In this document: positions 1-9,108 of the stretch, one piece after another
How positions within the stretch are numbered: position 1 is the stretch's first letter
How the letters are laid out: each line of letters begins with the position of its first letter
DNA from: Lentzea albida
GTDB taxonomy: Bacteria; Actinomycetota; Actinomycetes; Mycobacteriales; Pseudonocardiaceae
DNA length: 64,000 nt
NCBI RefSeq assembly: GCF_900111005.1
Contig: NZ_FOFV01000025.1
Location: 62,001-126,000 of the forward strand
Direction of reading: 5' to 3'
Made by a program: the position numbers and the translations under genes
The notes under the pieces: model-generated
Seen by the model: only the letters and a program-made list of their open reading frames with translations
Database searches by the model: none
What the model was told of the DNA's origin: nothing

Positions 1-255
1 TCCGCGTCCCAACGGAGAAGTGACCCCAACTGATTAGGAGATCGACGTCCCGCCGGTCGCTGTTACAAGATGTGATCAACCTTCGGTCCGCTGTCTGGGA
101 TGCCAGGGAGACCGGCGGCGCACGACCCTGGTGTGCCTGTGGTGCCGGGGCTACGATGCCGCGCCGGCGGTCGCGGTGCCGCGCCATTTCGTCACCGTGC
201 GTCGCGACGGCATTCATGATTCTTATGTCGCTCCGTTCCAATTTCCGTGATCGTG
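1..255. other. Upstream gap, no gene seen
   Basis: No open frame here has a plausible start with ribosome binding site, and no family was recognised. The stretch is slightly less GC-rich towards its right end, as expected upstream of the promoter at 256-285. A gene ending left of the window cannot be excluded. Confidence 0.5.
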
Positions 256-285
256 TTGAGATCTGCGCGTGACTGTGTCTAGGGT
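256..285 (+). promoter_or_regulatory. Candidate promoter of the beta-helix gene
   Basis: TTGAGA (256-261) and TAGGGT (280-285) are 18 nt apart, a good match to a vegetative actinobacterial promoter. Transcription would begin near 292, leaving a leader of about 65 nt before the ATG at 357. Confidence 0.55.
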
Positions 286-356
286 GGCCGCCGTCCGACG
301 GGCGGTCGCACGTCCACGGGCCATGGGGGACGAATAGTCCATTTCGAAAGGAACTC

Positions 357-1502
357 ATGTCCGCACGACTGATCAGGTCGGCGAGCTCGGAGAGGTCAGC
401 CCGGTTGTCGGCACGCAGGAGGCCGTACGCCGCGTCCATCGCACTTGCTGGCGTTCTCGCGTTCACCGCCGCCTGCGGTTCCGGCAAGGACGTCGCTCTG
501 CCGACGTCAGCGCCGACGTCGGACCCGGCCACTCCCAGTAGCAGCACGTCTGAGTCCAGCGCTGCGCCGAGCAGCAGTTCGGTGGCGCCGACGACCACCA
601 CGACCACCCCGCCGAAGGCGACGGGGCAACCGGTCAAGCAGCCCGCGCCCCCCGTCGGTGCACCGGGTCCCGGCACCGTTCCCGCGCCCGGCTCCGTCGG
701 TTTCCGCGGCGACGCCGCCGCGCTGAAGGTCATCGACGGTCCCGGCAACGCCCCGGCCGGCACGAAGTGGAACGCCGGTCAGCTCCAGGTCATCGCGAAC
801 GACCTCGTTCTCGACGGTGTTTCCGTGAAGGGTGGAATCACCTTCCAAGGCGGAGGAACGCTCACCATCCGCAATTCCATCGTCGAGGGAAACCGCTCCA
901 GCCAGTCCGCCGTGCTCGGGCTGAAAGGTCACCTCGACATTTCCGACTCGACCCTGCGCTGGAAGGCGGGCGACACCCCGGGCAACACCTGGGGCAATGG
1001 CGCGGTCCACGGCGACTCGACCATGACGCTGCGCCGGAACGACATTTCCGGCACGCCGGACGGCATCCAGAACGGCCCCGGCCGCAGCCTCATCGAGCAG
1101 AACTGGATCCACGACCTCGCCCGGCTCGGGACGTACCCGAACAACACGCACAACGACGGCATCCAGAGCTACGGCGGCCCCGACCTGATCATCCGCAACA
1201 ACCGGATCGACATCGAGGGCCCGGACGGCGTCGCGTACGACGGCACGCACCAGAACGGCGCGGTGTTCGTGCAGCCCGGCGGCGGTGGCGCCTCCAACCT
1301 CCAGGTGGTCGGCAACTTCCTGGCGGGCGGCGGGTACATCATGCGGCTCGAGGGCCCGATCACCGGTGCCGTGGTGACGGACAACAAGTTCGGCCCGATC
1401 ACCGGCGGCTGGGGCGAGGTCCTGGTCGAGAAGAACGTCGGCATCACCGCGTGGTCGAACAACGTGGCCGACTCGGGCAAGGCGGTCAACAAGCCGAGCT
1501 AG
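357..1502 (+). CDS. Secreted (probably lipid-anchored) right-handed beta-helix protein
   Basis: 381 aa. Residues 1-40 look like an export signal: Arg-rich start, hydrophobic AASIALAGVLAF, then TAAC with Cys40 as possible lipidation site (Thr at -3 makes the lipobox imperfect). Residues 45-110 are a Ser/Thr/Pro-rich wall-spanning linker. From about 120 the protein has pectate-lyase-like beta-helix turns (LTIRNS, LIIRNNRI, LQVVGNF, AVVTDNKFG) and a parallel beta-helix fold is likely. Polysaccharide binding or cleavage is known for such folds, but I see no identifiable catalytic set. AAAGGAA lies a few bases before the ATG. It is convergent with the propeller gene across a strong hairpin. Confidence 0.75.
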   Translation: MSARLIRSASSERSARLSARRRPYAASIALAGVLAFTAACGSGKDVALPTSAPTSDPATPSSSTSESSAAPSSSSVAPTTTTTTPPKATGQPVKQPAPPVGAPGPGTVPAPGSVGFRGDAAALKVIDGPGNAPAGTKWNAGQLQVIANDLVLDGVSVKGGITFQGGGTLTIRNSIVEGNRSSQSAVLGLKGHLDISDSTLRWKAGDTPGNTWGNGAVHGDSTMTLRRNDISGTPDGIQNGPGRSLIEQNWIHDLARLGTYPNNTHNDGIQSYGGPDLIIRNNRIDIEGPDGVAYDGTHQNGAVFVQPGGGGASNLQVVGNFLAGGGYIMRLEGPITGAVVTDNKFGPITGGWGEVLVEKNVGITAWSNNVADSGKAVNKPS

Positions 1503-1539
1503 GTGGTGCGGCTCGCGGTGCGGGCCACAACGCCGACAC

Positions 1540-1577
1540 CAGGGGCGTGGTTCGCGACGATGCGAACCACGCCCCTG
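1540..1577. terminator. Perfect 16-bp stem between convergent genes
   Basis: Two 16-nt arms (1540-1555 and 1562-1577) are exact reverse complements around a 6-nt loop. It lies between the 3' ends of two convergent genes, so a bidirectional terminator is likely although no T-tract follows on either strand. Confidence 0.75.
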
Positions 1578-1593
1578 TCTCACGCTTGTCGCG

Positions 1594-2538
1594 CTAGCGC
1601 GGTGACGGCGAGGAGGCCGACTCCACCAGCACGCGGGGTTCGCCCGTCCCGTCCGCCGCCGAGGCGTAGATGGCAGGGGCCTGCCCCTGCGGCACCTTCG
1701 CGTACGCGAGCGTCGCCTCGTCGAGCCACGCGGCCTGGTCGTCGAGGCCGTCGGTGCCGGGCAGCCGCGTCTCCTTGCCGCTGTCGAGTTCCAGCACGAA
1801 GAGCTGCCAGGCCCCGAGCGTGCCGCCGCGCTTCTTGTACGCCACGCGCTTGCCGTCCGGGGAGAGCGACGGGCACTCGGCGTTGGTGCGCATCGTGCGC
1901 ACCTCCTGGGTCTTCACGTCACCCTTGACGAGCCAGGTCTGCGTCCCCGATCCGAGGGTGGCGTAGAACGTCCTGTCGTCGTCGGCGAACGTCATGCCCC
2001 AGTAGTTGAAGTTCTCGTGGGCACGGGCCGTGTCGTCGAAGTAGGCCGTGAAGTGTTCGAGCGACTCCACCACCGTGCCGTCGGCGAGGTTCAGGTACCC
2101 GGTGCGGGTCGAGAAGCCGCCCGGCGCCAGGTACGAGTCACCGGTGACGAACACGGTCCACGACACGACCTTGCCGGAGTCCGACACGCGGGTGCGGCTC
2201 GGCACGCCGGGCAGCCCCACGGTCTTCAGCACCGTGCCCGCAGAGTCCAGCACCGCGAGCTCGTAGGTGGGGCCGGGACCGGCCAGGCGCAGGCACGAGG
2301 TCGTGCCCGCCGCGGTGTAGAACCGCTGGCACTTCAGCGATCCGGTCGTGCGCGCGCCGTCGGGGGCGAGCTCGTCGACGGTGTTGCGCCCGTCACTCTG
2401 CTCGACGAACTTCAGACCCGCGGTGGAGGCGTTGCCGGACGAGGCGGAGCTCGGCTTGTTCAGCGTCCACACCACGTACGCGACGCCGAACACGATCACG
2501 GCCGCGATGGCGATGACGCCCGTGAGCCGGCGGTTCAC
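1594..2538 (-). CDS. Membrane-anchored TolB/WD40-like beta-propeller protein
   Basis: 314 aa from GTG 2538. The GTG overlaps the stop of the MFS gene as GTGA, so I prefer it to longer upstream frames whose residues look non-coding. One N-terminal membrane segment (residues 5-27, GVIAIAAVIVFGVAYVVW) is followed by an extracytoplasmic domain with propeller-type blades such as CPSLSPDGKRVAYKK and LDDQAAWLDEATLAYAK, typical of TolB-like/PD40 repeats. Two Cys in the first blade region (KCQRFYTAAGTTSC) may form a disulfide. Coupling to the transporter suggests a partner role at the membrane; the exact function is not visible. Confidence 0.75.
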   Translation of the reverse strand: MNRRLTGVIAIAAVIVFGVAYVVWTLNKPSSASSGNASTAGLKFVEQSDGRNTVDELAPDGARTTGSLKCQRFYTAAGTTSCLRLAGPGPTYELAVLDSAGTVLKTVGLPGVPSRTRVSDSGKVVSWTVFVTGDSYLAPGGFSTRTGYLNLADGTVVESLEHFTAYFDDTARAHENFNYWGMTFADDDRTFYATLGSGTQTWLVKGDVKTQEVRTMRTNAECPSLSPDGKRVAYKKRGGTLGAWQLFVLELDSGKETRLPGTDGLDDQAAWLDEATLAYAKVPQGQAPAIYASAADGTGEPRVLVESASSPSPR

Positions 2539-3752
2539 GGCTTCACCAGCACGCGGACGGCGAGGAGCGAGGCGAGCAGGGCGACGAGTCCGATGAGGAC
2601 GGACGTGCCGAAGCTGAGGAACGTGAGCATGAGACCGAACCCGACGGAGGAGAGCAACCGGGCCAGCGCCTGCCCGGTCTGGATCATGGACAGCCCGGAC
2701 GCGCGCAGCTCCGGGTCGATCATGGTGGCGCCGTGCGCCATCAGCACGCCGTCGGTGGCGGCGTAGAACAGGCCGTGCAGCAGGAGCACCGCCACGACCA
2801 GCGGCCAGCCGGTGACCGGGCCGAGCAGCAGGGCGTAGGCGCCGAGCAGCAGCACGTGGCCGAGGTAGAAGATCCGCCAGCGGCCGATCCGGTCCGAGAG
2901 CGAGCCCAGGGGTGTCGCGGCCAGCAGGAAGATCAGCGCGGTGCCGACCGGCATGAGCGTGAGCCACATCGGGCTGAGCCCGGAGACCTTCTGCAGCACC
3001 ACGAACACGAACGCGTCGGACATCGTGGCGAAGCCGAGCAGTGCCGCGGCGATCGTCGTGCGGCGGACCCCGGCCGTGCGCAGCAGCCCGAGCGACCGCT
3101 TGATCGACACCTGGCGCGTGGTCTCGGTCTTCGGCGGCTGGCGCACGAAGAACGCGAGCACGATCACGCCGAGCAGCGCGAAGCAGAAGCTGATGACGAA
3201 CACCGGTTCCGGGTGCGTGGTGACCCAGGCGAGCACCGCGAAAGTCGCAAGTGGACCGAGCAGTGCGCCGATCGTGTCCATCGTGCGGTGCACGCCGAAC
3301 GCCGCGCCGAGCGAGTCGGCCGGGGTGGCGAGCGAGATCATGGCGTCGCGCGGCGCGGACCGGACGCCCTTGCCCGCGCGGTCGGCGGCGAGCACGGCGC
3401 CGATGCCGAACGTGGACGCGCCCACCGCCGGGAACACGAGCTTCGTGACGGCCGAGAGGCCGTACCCGGCGAGCGCGACGCTCTTGTGGCGGTTGGCCTT
3501 GTCCGACACGTACCCGCCGACGAGCCGCAGCACGGCGGTCGCACCGGTGTAGATGCCGTCGAGCAGACCGAACTGCAGGTAGCTCATCTGGAGCGTGAAG
3601 AGCAGGTACACCGGCAGGAACGCGGTGACCATCTCGGAGGAGATGTCGGTCAGCAGGCTGACCGTGCCGAGCGCGAAGACCGTGCCCGGCAGCCTCTTGC
3701 GGAAGTCGGTCCCGGCGGGGCGGGAGGAGGCGACGTACACGAGATCACCCAC
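2535..3752 (-). CDS. MFS transporter
   Basis: 405 aa with about 12 hydrophobic segments. The first helix has LLTDISSEMVTAFLPVYL, a signature of a widespread MFS subgroup annotated only as MFS; the loop between helices 2 and 3 carries GGYVSDKANRHKSVALAGYG, the usual MFS motif A region, and a second copy GSLSDRIGRWR begins the C-terminal half. A proton-driven exporter is the likely role; the substrate is unknown. It is the first gene of a two-gene operon with the propeller protein and lies downstream of asnB on the same strand, 42 nt away. Confidence 0.85.
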   Translation of the reverse strand: MGDLVYVASSRPAGTDFRKRLPGTVFALGTVSLLTDISSEMVTAFLPVYLLFTLQMSYLQFGLLDGIYTGATAVLRLVGGYVSDKANRHKSVALAGYGLSAVTKLVFPAVGASTFGIGAVLAADRAGKGVRSAPRDAMISLATPADSLGAAFGVHRTMDTIGALLGPLATFAVLAWVTTHPEPVFVISFCFALLGVIVLAFFVRQPPKTETTRQVSIKRSLGLLRTAGVRRTTIAAALLGFATMSDAFVFVVLQKVSGLSPMWLTLMPVGTALIFLLAATPLGSLSDRIGRWRIFYLGHVLLLGAYALLLGPVTGWPLVVAVLLLHGLFYAATDGVLMAHGATMIDPELRASGLSMIQTGQALARLLSSVGFGLMLTFLSFGTSVLIGLVALLASLLAVRVLVKP

Positions 3753-3794
3753 CTGCCTGGGAAGCGAACGCGAAATCCCTGTTCATGTGCCGTC

Positions 3795-5618
3795 CTACCA
3801 GCTGAGCGTTTGGTGCCACACCTCGAGCGAGAGCAGCGTCCAGATGCGGGGCTGCTCGTTGCGGTCACCGGAGGAGTGGTCGTCGAGCAGTGCGCGGACG
3901 GCCGCGCGGTCGAAGGTCTTGCCCACGAACGACGTGGGTCCGGTCAGCAGGTCGTAGGCCATGTCGCGCAGGCCGTCGCGGAACCACGCGTCGAGCGGCA
4001 CCTTGAAGCCCGACTTCGGCCGGTCGACGATGTCGGCCGGCAGGTGCTGCCGCGCCACCTCCTTCACGACCCACTTGGTCGTGCCGCCGCGCACCTTCAC
4101 GCTGCTGGGCAACGAGAACGCGAGCTCGGCCACGCGGTGGTCGAGGAACGGCGGCCGGAGCTCGAGCGACGCGGCCATCGACATGCGGTCACCGCGTTCG
4201 AGGAGGTTGTCCGCGAGCCAGGTGTGCGAGTCGGCGTAGAGCATGCGCCGCACCGCGTCCCCGCGCCCGTTCTCGTACGGCGCGAGCACCGACCTGGTGG
4301 CGGGCCCGCCGAGCAGCTCTGCCCGCTCGGACACCGTGAAGGGCGCGAACCAGCCGCGCATGCGTTCGGCGTAGGAGGGCTCGGCGAGGGCGCGCAGGGC
4401 GATGCCCAGCCGTGCCTTGGAGGCCGGCAACGCCTTCTCCAGGCGCTTCAACGCGAACGAGGGCGCGGCACCGGCCAGGCGGGTCGGCAGCGCGAAGCGG
4501 TACTTCGGGTAGCCGCCGAAGAGCTCGTCGCTGCCCTCACCCGACAGCACGACCTTGACGTCCCTGCGGGCCAACTCGGCGAGGCGGAACACGGCCACGT
4601 CGGCGGGTTCGGACAGCGGCGCGTCGCGGTGCCAGGAGAGCTTCGCCCAGCTGTCGCGGAAGTCGTCGGCCGTGACGGTCACGTTGTGGTGCCGGCTGCC
4701 GACGATCCCGGCGACCTTCTCGGCGTGGTGGACCTCGTCCACGCGCGGGTCGCCGAAGCCCGCGGAGAACGTGTGCAGCTCCGCGTCACCCCGTTCGCGG
4801 GCCACCAGCGCCGTGATGAGCGAGGAGTCGACCCCGCCGGACAGGTAGGCGCCGACGGGCACGTCCGCGACCAGAGCGTCGCGCACGGAGGCCGTGAGGG
4901 CCTCGTCCACGAGCCGCACGGCCTCCTCGGGCGTGACCTTGCGGATCTCCGACTCACGCGGCAGCTCCCAGTACGCCTCGGTGCGCACCTCACCGGACGC
5001 CGACACCACCAGGTGGTGGCCCTGCGGCACCTTCCGGACGCCGCGCACCAGCGTGTGGGGCGCTGGGACGGACCGGTGCGCCAGGTAGTCGTGCAGCGAC
5101 TCCTGGTCGACCTCGGCCGCGCCGATCGCGGGCAGCAGCGCCTTGATCTCGGACGCGAACGCGAACATCTTCGCGTCGGCGTAGTAGTACAGCGGCAGGA
5201 TGCCGAGGCGGTCGCGGAAGAGGTGCGTCTCGCCCGTCCTGGCGTCGTGGATCGCGTAGGCGAACTGGCCGCGCAGCTCGGTCACCGCGGAGGGCCCGTG
5301 CTGCTCGTACAGCGCCAGGAGCACCTCGGTGTCGCCGTTCGTGCGGAACGGGTAGGTGAGCCCGGAGCGCAGCTGCCGGTAGTTCAGGATCTCGCCGTTG
5401 AACGCGATCTGCGTGGTGCCGGACGCGCCCGCCATCGGCTGCGGCGACCCGGCCAGGTCGATGATCGACAGCCGGGTGTGCGCGAAGCCGATCGGCCCGT
5501 CCGCCCAGAACCCGCTGTCGTCGGGGCCGCGGTGGTGCAGCCGCTTCGCCATCTCGGCGAGCAGCTCCTGCGAGACGGGCGTGCCGTCGAACCGCCTGAT
5601 TCCTGCGATGCCGCACAT
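3795..5618 (-). CDS. asnB: Asparagine synthetase, glutamine-hydrolysing
   Basis: 607 aa, normal for AsnB. Mature N-terminus MCGIAGI gives Cys2, the nucleophile of the class II glutamine amidotransferase domain (residues 1-200). The synthetase domain has the pyrophosphatase loop LSGGVDSS and the later SGEGSDELFGGYPKYR. It converts aspartate, ATP and glutamine to asparagine, or in polysaccharide clusters amidates a sugar acid. It starts 2 nt after the stop of the GT fusion gene, so the pair is one transcript, supporting an envelope-polysaccharide role over housekeeping asparagine supply; that part is inference. Confidence 0.92.
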   Translation of the reverse strand: MCGIAGIRRFDGTPVSQELLAEMAKRLHHRGPDDSGFWADGPIGFAHTRLSIIDLAGSPQPMAGASGTTQIAFNGEILNYRQLRSGLTYPFRTNGDTEVLLALYEQHGPSAVTELRGQFAYAIHDARTGETHLFRDRLGILPLYYYADAKMFAFASEIKALLPAIGAAEVDQESLHDYLAHRSVPAPHTLVRGVRKVPQGHHLVVSASGEVRTEAYWELPRESEIRKVTPEEAVRLVDEALTASVRDALVADVPVGAYLSGGVDSSLITALVARERGDAELHTFSAGFGDPRVDEVHHAEKVAGIVGSRHHNVTVTADDFRDSWAKLSWHRDAPLSEPADVAVFRLAELARRDVKVVLSGEGSDELFGGYPKYRFALPTRLAGAAPSFALKRLEKALPASKARLGIALRALAEPSYAERMRGWFAPFTVSERAELLGGPATRSVLAPYENGRGDAVRRMLYADSHTWLADNLLERGDRMSMAASLELRPPFLDHRVAELAFSLPSSVKVRGGTTKWVVKEVARQHLPADIVDRPKSGFKVPLDAWFRDGLRDMAYDLLTGPTSFVGKTFDRAAVRALLDDHSSGDRNEQPRIWTLLSLEVWHQTLSW

Positions 5619-5620
5619 GG

Positions 5621-7648
5621 TCAGCGGCCCCCAGAAGTGGATTCAGCGATCTGCATGAGCTCACGGGCCCGGGAGTCCCACGACGCGGTCAGCACGGCCG
5701 CACGGCGTTCGGCCGGCGTCTTCAGCCCGCCGTCCTTGAGCGTGAGCCGGATCTGGTCGATGAAGTCGGCCTCGCCCTTGGCGATCCGGATGACGTCTCC
5801 GTACCGCTCCACCTCGGGGAAGTCCGTCGAGACGACGGCCAGGCCGAGGGCGAGGTACTCCTTCATCTTGATCGGGTTCGCGTGCTTGATCCAGTCGTTG
5901 TCGAGCCACGGCATCAGCGCCACGTCGAACCCGCTGCCGTAGCCGGGGATCTGGTCGTAGGACCGGAAGTCCAGCCAGTGCACGTTCGGGTACTTGTCGT
6001 AACGCTCCATCGAGCAGGTGGCGTCACCGATAAGCACGACGGACGCGTCGGGGAACTCCTGCGCGACCTTCTCGATCAGGTCGAAGTCGACGAGGTAGTC
6101 GTCGAGGCTGCCGAAGAACCCGATGCGCGGCCCGGTGATCGACGCGATGTCCGCGGGGAGTTCGGTGCGGCGGGTGAAGTGGTCGACGTCCACACCGTGG
6201 TCGAGGAAGTGCGCACGGTCACCGGTCAGCCTCGACTCCTCCTCCTGGAGGGCGCGGCTGACGTAGAGCACGGTGTCCGAATTGGACAGCAGCTGGTCCT
6301 CCAGCGCGGCGATGGTGCCCTGGTCCGCCTCGGGGAACGCCGAGTGCCGGTCCGACCGGTTGAAGATCAGGCCCTTGGTCCTCATCGGCTCCACGACGTC
6401 CCACGCCGTGGGAATCGTGGCGACCACCACGGGCGTGCCCATGCGCAGGAAGAAGCAGACCGCCTTCACCTGCGTGCGCACGAGCACCGAGTTGAGCTTG
6501 CGCAGCCACGGCTTGCCGTAGAACGGCAGGGGAGCGGGCGTCATCACGTAGAAGTTCGGCGTGTCCTCGATCGGCTGCCGCACGAGCTTCGCGACGCTCA
6601 TCGCCTTGCGGAAGATCCGGCGCAGGAACTGCGTGCTCTTGCCGGGCGACGGCATCCGCAGGCCGATGCTGTTGACCAGCAACACCTTGCGGTGCTTCGC
6701 GACGCGGCGCAGCAACTGGAAGTCCGAGTGCGCCCGGTTGTGGTACCACCAGTCCTGCGCCGAGAAGCACAGGTAGCTCGGCCCCGCGGAGCTCGTCTCC
6801 TCCGGCCAGCGGCCCATCCCGAACAGCCCCTTCAACGCGGTGCGGTGCTTCGGCGACCGTGCGCGAAGCCCTTCGTTCGCGACCATGGCCAGCCACATGA
6901 ACAACGCGGCGAACCGGCCGTGCAGCTCGCGGTGCAGGCGGACCTTGTTCGCGGTGAGCATCGACCACAGCCGGGCGTTCGTGGACACCTCGCCACCGAT
7001 GTGCGTGATCGTCGCGCGCGGCTCGTACCAGACCCCGCCCGCCCGCATCATGTACTCGGTCTCCTCCGAATAGAGGAAGTACCGTTCGTCCAGAAGGCCG
7101 TGCTTCTCGATGGTCTCCCTGGTCACCAGCCACGCGCAGCCCGTGGCCCAGTCGGCGGCGTGCGCGCCCTGGTAGGCCTTCACGTCGGTGACCGTCTCGC
7201 CGAGGCCGATCGAGCCGGCCCGCCCACCGCCGAGGAACGCCTCCGCGAACGCACCGGCGACACGGGGCTTGCGGCGCAGCGACAGCGAGAGCGCGCCCGA
7301 CTCGTCCACCAGACGCGGGACGACGATCGGCTTGCCGGCAGCGCGGAGTGCGTCCACGGCTCCGGGGTGCAACCGGATGTCGGCGTTGAGCACCAGGACG
7401 TCGTGACCCTCGGCGGCCTTGATGCCCAGGTTCACCCCGGCGGCGTAGCCACCGTTCACCGGACTGCGCACGACGTCCACGCCGGGGCGGGTGGCGGCCT
7501 CCACCGTGCCGTCGGTGGAGGCGTTGTCGACGACGATCACCTTCACGCCGTCCGGCAACGAGTCGAGGCATCCCGCGATGACCTGTTCGCTCTGGTAGGT
7601 GACGATGACCACCGCGACAGGTGACCGCTCCACAACCACTCCTCGCAT
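5621..7648 (-). CDS. Two-domain glycosyltransferase (GT2 then GT4-like)
   Basis: 675 aa. Residues about 10-270 are a GT2 domain: VVIVTYQSEQVIAGCLDSLP, VDNASTDGT and LNADIRLHPG (Asp ligand of the nucleotide-sugar site). Residues about 300-650 form a second, GT-B-like domain: LYVSRALQEEESRL, IGFFGSLDDYLVDFDL and PIKMKEYLALGLAVVSTDFPEVERYG, the C-terminal donor-binding pattern of group 1 transferases. One chain can therefore add two successive sugars. It is first in an operon with asnB and divergent from a separate GT4 gene. No membrane segment is evident, so it is probably cytoplasmic or peripheral. Confidence 0.85.
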   Translation of the reverse strand: MRGVVVERSPVAVVIVTYQSEQVIAGCLDSLPDGVKVIVVDNASTDGTVEAATRPGVDVVRSPVNGGYAAGVNLGIKAAEGHDVLVLNADIRLHPGAVDALRAAGKPIVVPRLVDESGALSLSLRRKPRVAGAFAEAFLGGGRAGSIGLGETVTDVKAYQGAHAADWATGCAWLVTRETIEKHGLLDERYFLYSEETEYMMRAGGVWYEPRATITHIGGEVSTNARLWSMLTANKVRLHRELHGRFAALFMWLAMVANEGLRARSPKHRTALKGLFGMGRWPEETSSAGPSYLCFSAQDWWYHNRAHSDFQLLRRVAKHRKVLLVNSIGLRMPSPGKSTQFLRRIFRKAMSVAKLVRQPIEDTPNFYVMTPAPLPFYGKPWLRKLNSVLVRTQVKAVCFFLRMGTPVVVATIPTAWDVVEPMRTKGLIFNRSDRHSAFPEADQGTIAALEDQLLSNSDTVLYVSRALQEEESRLTGDRAHFLDHGVDVDHFTRRTELPADIASITGPRIGFFGSLDDYLVDFDLIEKVAQEFPDASVVLIGDATCSMERYDKYPNVHWLDFRSYDQIPGYGSGFDVALMPWLDNDWIKHANPIKMKEYLALGLAVVSTDFPEVERYGDVIRIAKGEADFIDQIRLTLKDGGLKTPAERRAAVLTASWDSRARELMQIAESTSGGR

Positions 7649-7776
7649 CAGGGCTCCTGCGCGCTACATCGAGCGCTTCGGTACCTCCGTTACGAGAAAT
7701 GGCGAAGGTGTCACCGTTCCGCCCAGCGGACACGCGCGTGTGTAACCGTTTCGGCCTCCCGAACGAGAACCAAGGC

Positions 7777-9108
7777 GTGACGTCATCGCCGCACGTGTTG
7801 ATCATCGTGCAGAACCTCCCCGTGCCGCTGGACCGCCGGGTGTGGCTGGAATGCCGTGCCCTGACCAACGCCGGCTACGAGGTTTCGGTGATCTGCCCCA
7901 AGGGTCCGGGTGATCCCGCCTACCAACTGCTCGACGGAGTGCACCTCTACAAGTACGCTCCGCCGCCCCAGGCCGAGGGCGCGCTGGGCTATGCGTGGGA
8001 GTTCCTGTACTGCTGGGTGCGCACGGCGTTGCTGAGCGTGAAGGTCCGCGCCCGCAGGCGTTTCCACGTCATGCAGGCTTGCAACCCGCCGGACACCTAC
8101 TGGGCGCTCGCGTTGCTGTGGCGGCTCGGTGGCGTGAAGTTCGTCTTCGACCACCACGACCTCAACCCCGAGGTGTTCCTGTCCCGCTTCGGCGAGCCCA
8201 GGGGGATCGCGGGCAAGGCGCAGTACCGGATCTTGAAGTGGTTGGAGCGCCGCACCTTCCGCACGGCCAACCGGGTGACGTCGACCAACACCTCGTACCA
8301 GAAGATCGCGTGGACGCGGGGTGACGTTCCGTCCGAGCACACCACCGTCGTGCGCTCCGGCCCGGACACGACCGTGATGCGGCCTGTCGAGGGCGTGGAC
8401 GAACTTCGACGCGGCGGCAAACACTTGGTGGCCTATCTCGGAATCATGGGACCGCAGGACGGCGTCGACGGCGTCCTCGAAGTCGCACGGAGAGTTGTTT
8501 TCGACCGCGGCCGCACCGACGTCCGGTTCGCCCTGCTGGGGTTCGGCGACTGCCTCGAGGACCTGAAGAAGCAGGCCAGCGCCTGGGGACTCGATCCGTA
8601 CGTCGAGTTCACCGGGCGAGTCGGGCCCGAACAGATCACCCGTTACCTGTCGACCTCGTCGGTCGGACTGGGCCCGGATCCGTTGTCGCCTTTGAACGAC
8701 GTGTCCACTATGAACAAGACCATGGAGTACATGGCCTACGCGCTGCCGGTCGTCACCTACCGGTTGCAGGAGACCGTGGTGTCGGCCGGCGAGTGCGCCG
8801 TGCTGGTCGAACCGGGTGACGTCGAGGGCTTCACGACGTCGCTGCTCGACCTGCTCGACGACGCGGAACGCCGCGCGCGCCTCGGCTTCGAGGGCAGGCG
8901 CCGGTGCGAGGCCGTGCTCGACTGGCGTCCCCAGGCGGAGAACTACGTGGCGGTGTTCGACGGGCTCACCGGTTTCGCCTCGCGCGGCCCGTTCCCCGGC
9001 GGCAGGCCCGAGCTCGGCCCGGGCACGGACCAGTGGGGCAACAAGATGATCGACGTGAGCGACGACGCCGTGCTCCGCGCGTTCGCCGTGACCCGAACGG
9101 GAGAATGA
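7777..9108 (+). CDS. Glycosyltransferase family 4
   Basis: 443 aa from GTG 7777. The open frame extends to 7621, overlapping the divergent gene, but residues before VTSSPHVLIIVQNLPVP look untranslated; ATG 7699 is the alternative. GT-B fold: N-terminal DRRVWLECRALTNAGYEVSVICP, middle VKFVFDHHDLNPEVF, donor domain YLGIMGPQDGVDGVLEVA and MNKTMEYMAYALPVVTYRLQETV. It probably transfers a sugar to a lipid-linked or polysaccharide acceptor. Its stop overlaps the dehydrogenase start as ATGA, so the two are translationally coupled. The 12-nt palindrome ACACGCGCGTGT (7730-7741) lies in the divergent gap. Confidence 0.88.
   Translation: MTSSPHVLIIVQNLPVPLDRRVWLECRALTNAGYEVSVICPKGPGDPAYQLLDGVHLYKYAPPPQAEGALGYAWEFLYCWVRTALLSVKVRARRRFHVMQACNPPDTYWALALLWRLGGVKFVFDHHDLNPEVFLSRFGEPRGIAGKAQYRILKWLERRTFRTANRVTSTNTSYQKIAWTRGDVPSEHTTVVRSGPDTTVMRPVEGVDELRRGGKHLVAYLGIMGPQDGVDGVLEVARRVVFDRGRTDVRFALLGFGDCLEDLKKQASAWGLDPYVEFTGRVGPEQITRYLSTSSVGLGPDPLSPLNDVSTMNKTMEYMAYALPVVTYRLQETVVSAGECAVLVEPGDVEGFTTSLLDLLDDAERRARLGFEGRRRCEAVLDWRPQAENYVAVFDGLTGFASRGPFPGGRPELGPGTDQWGNKMIDVSDDAVLRAFAVTRTGE

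Noticed and set aside
507..1583. Minus-strand frame across the beta-helix gene
   Set aside because: No family, no ribosome site, and it would run through the terminator hairpin.
2733..5942. Very long plus-strand open frame antisense to the MFS and asnB genes
   Set aside because: Composition is Arg/His/Gln/Val-rich with no domain, and the opposite strand has clear families. It is a high-GC shadow frame.
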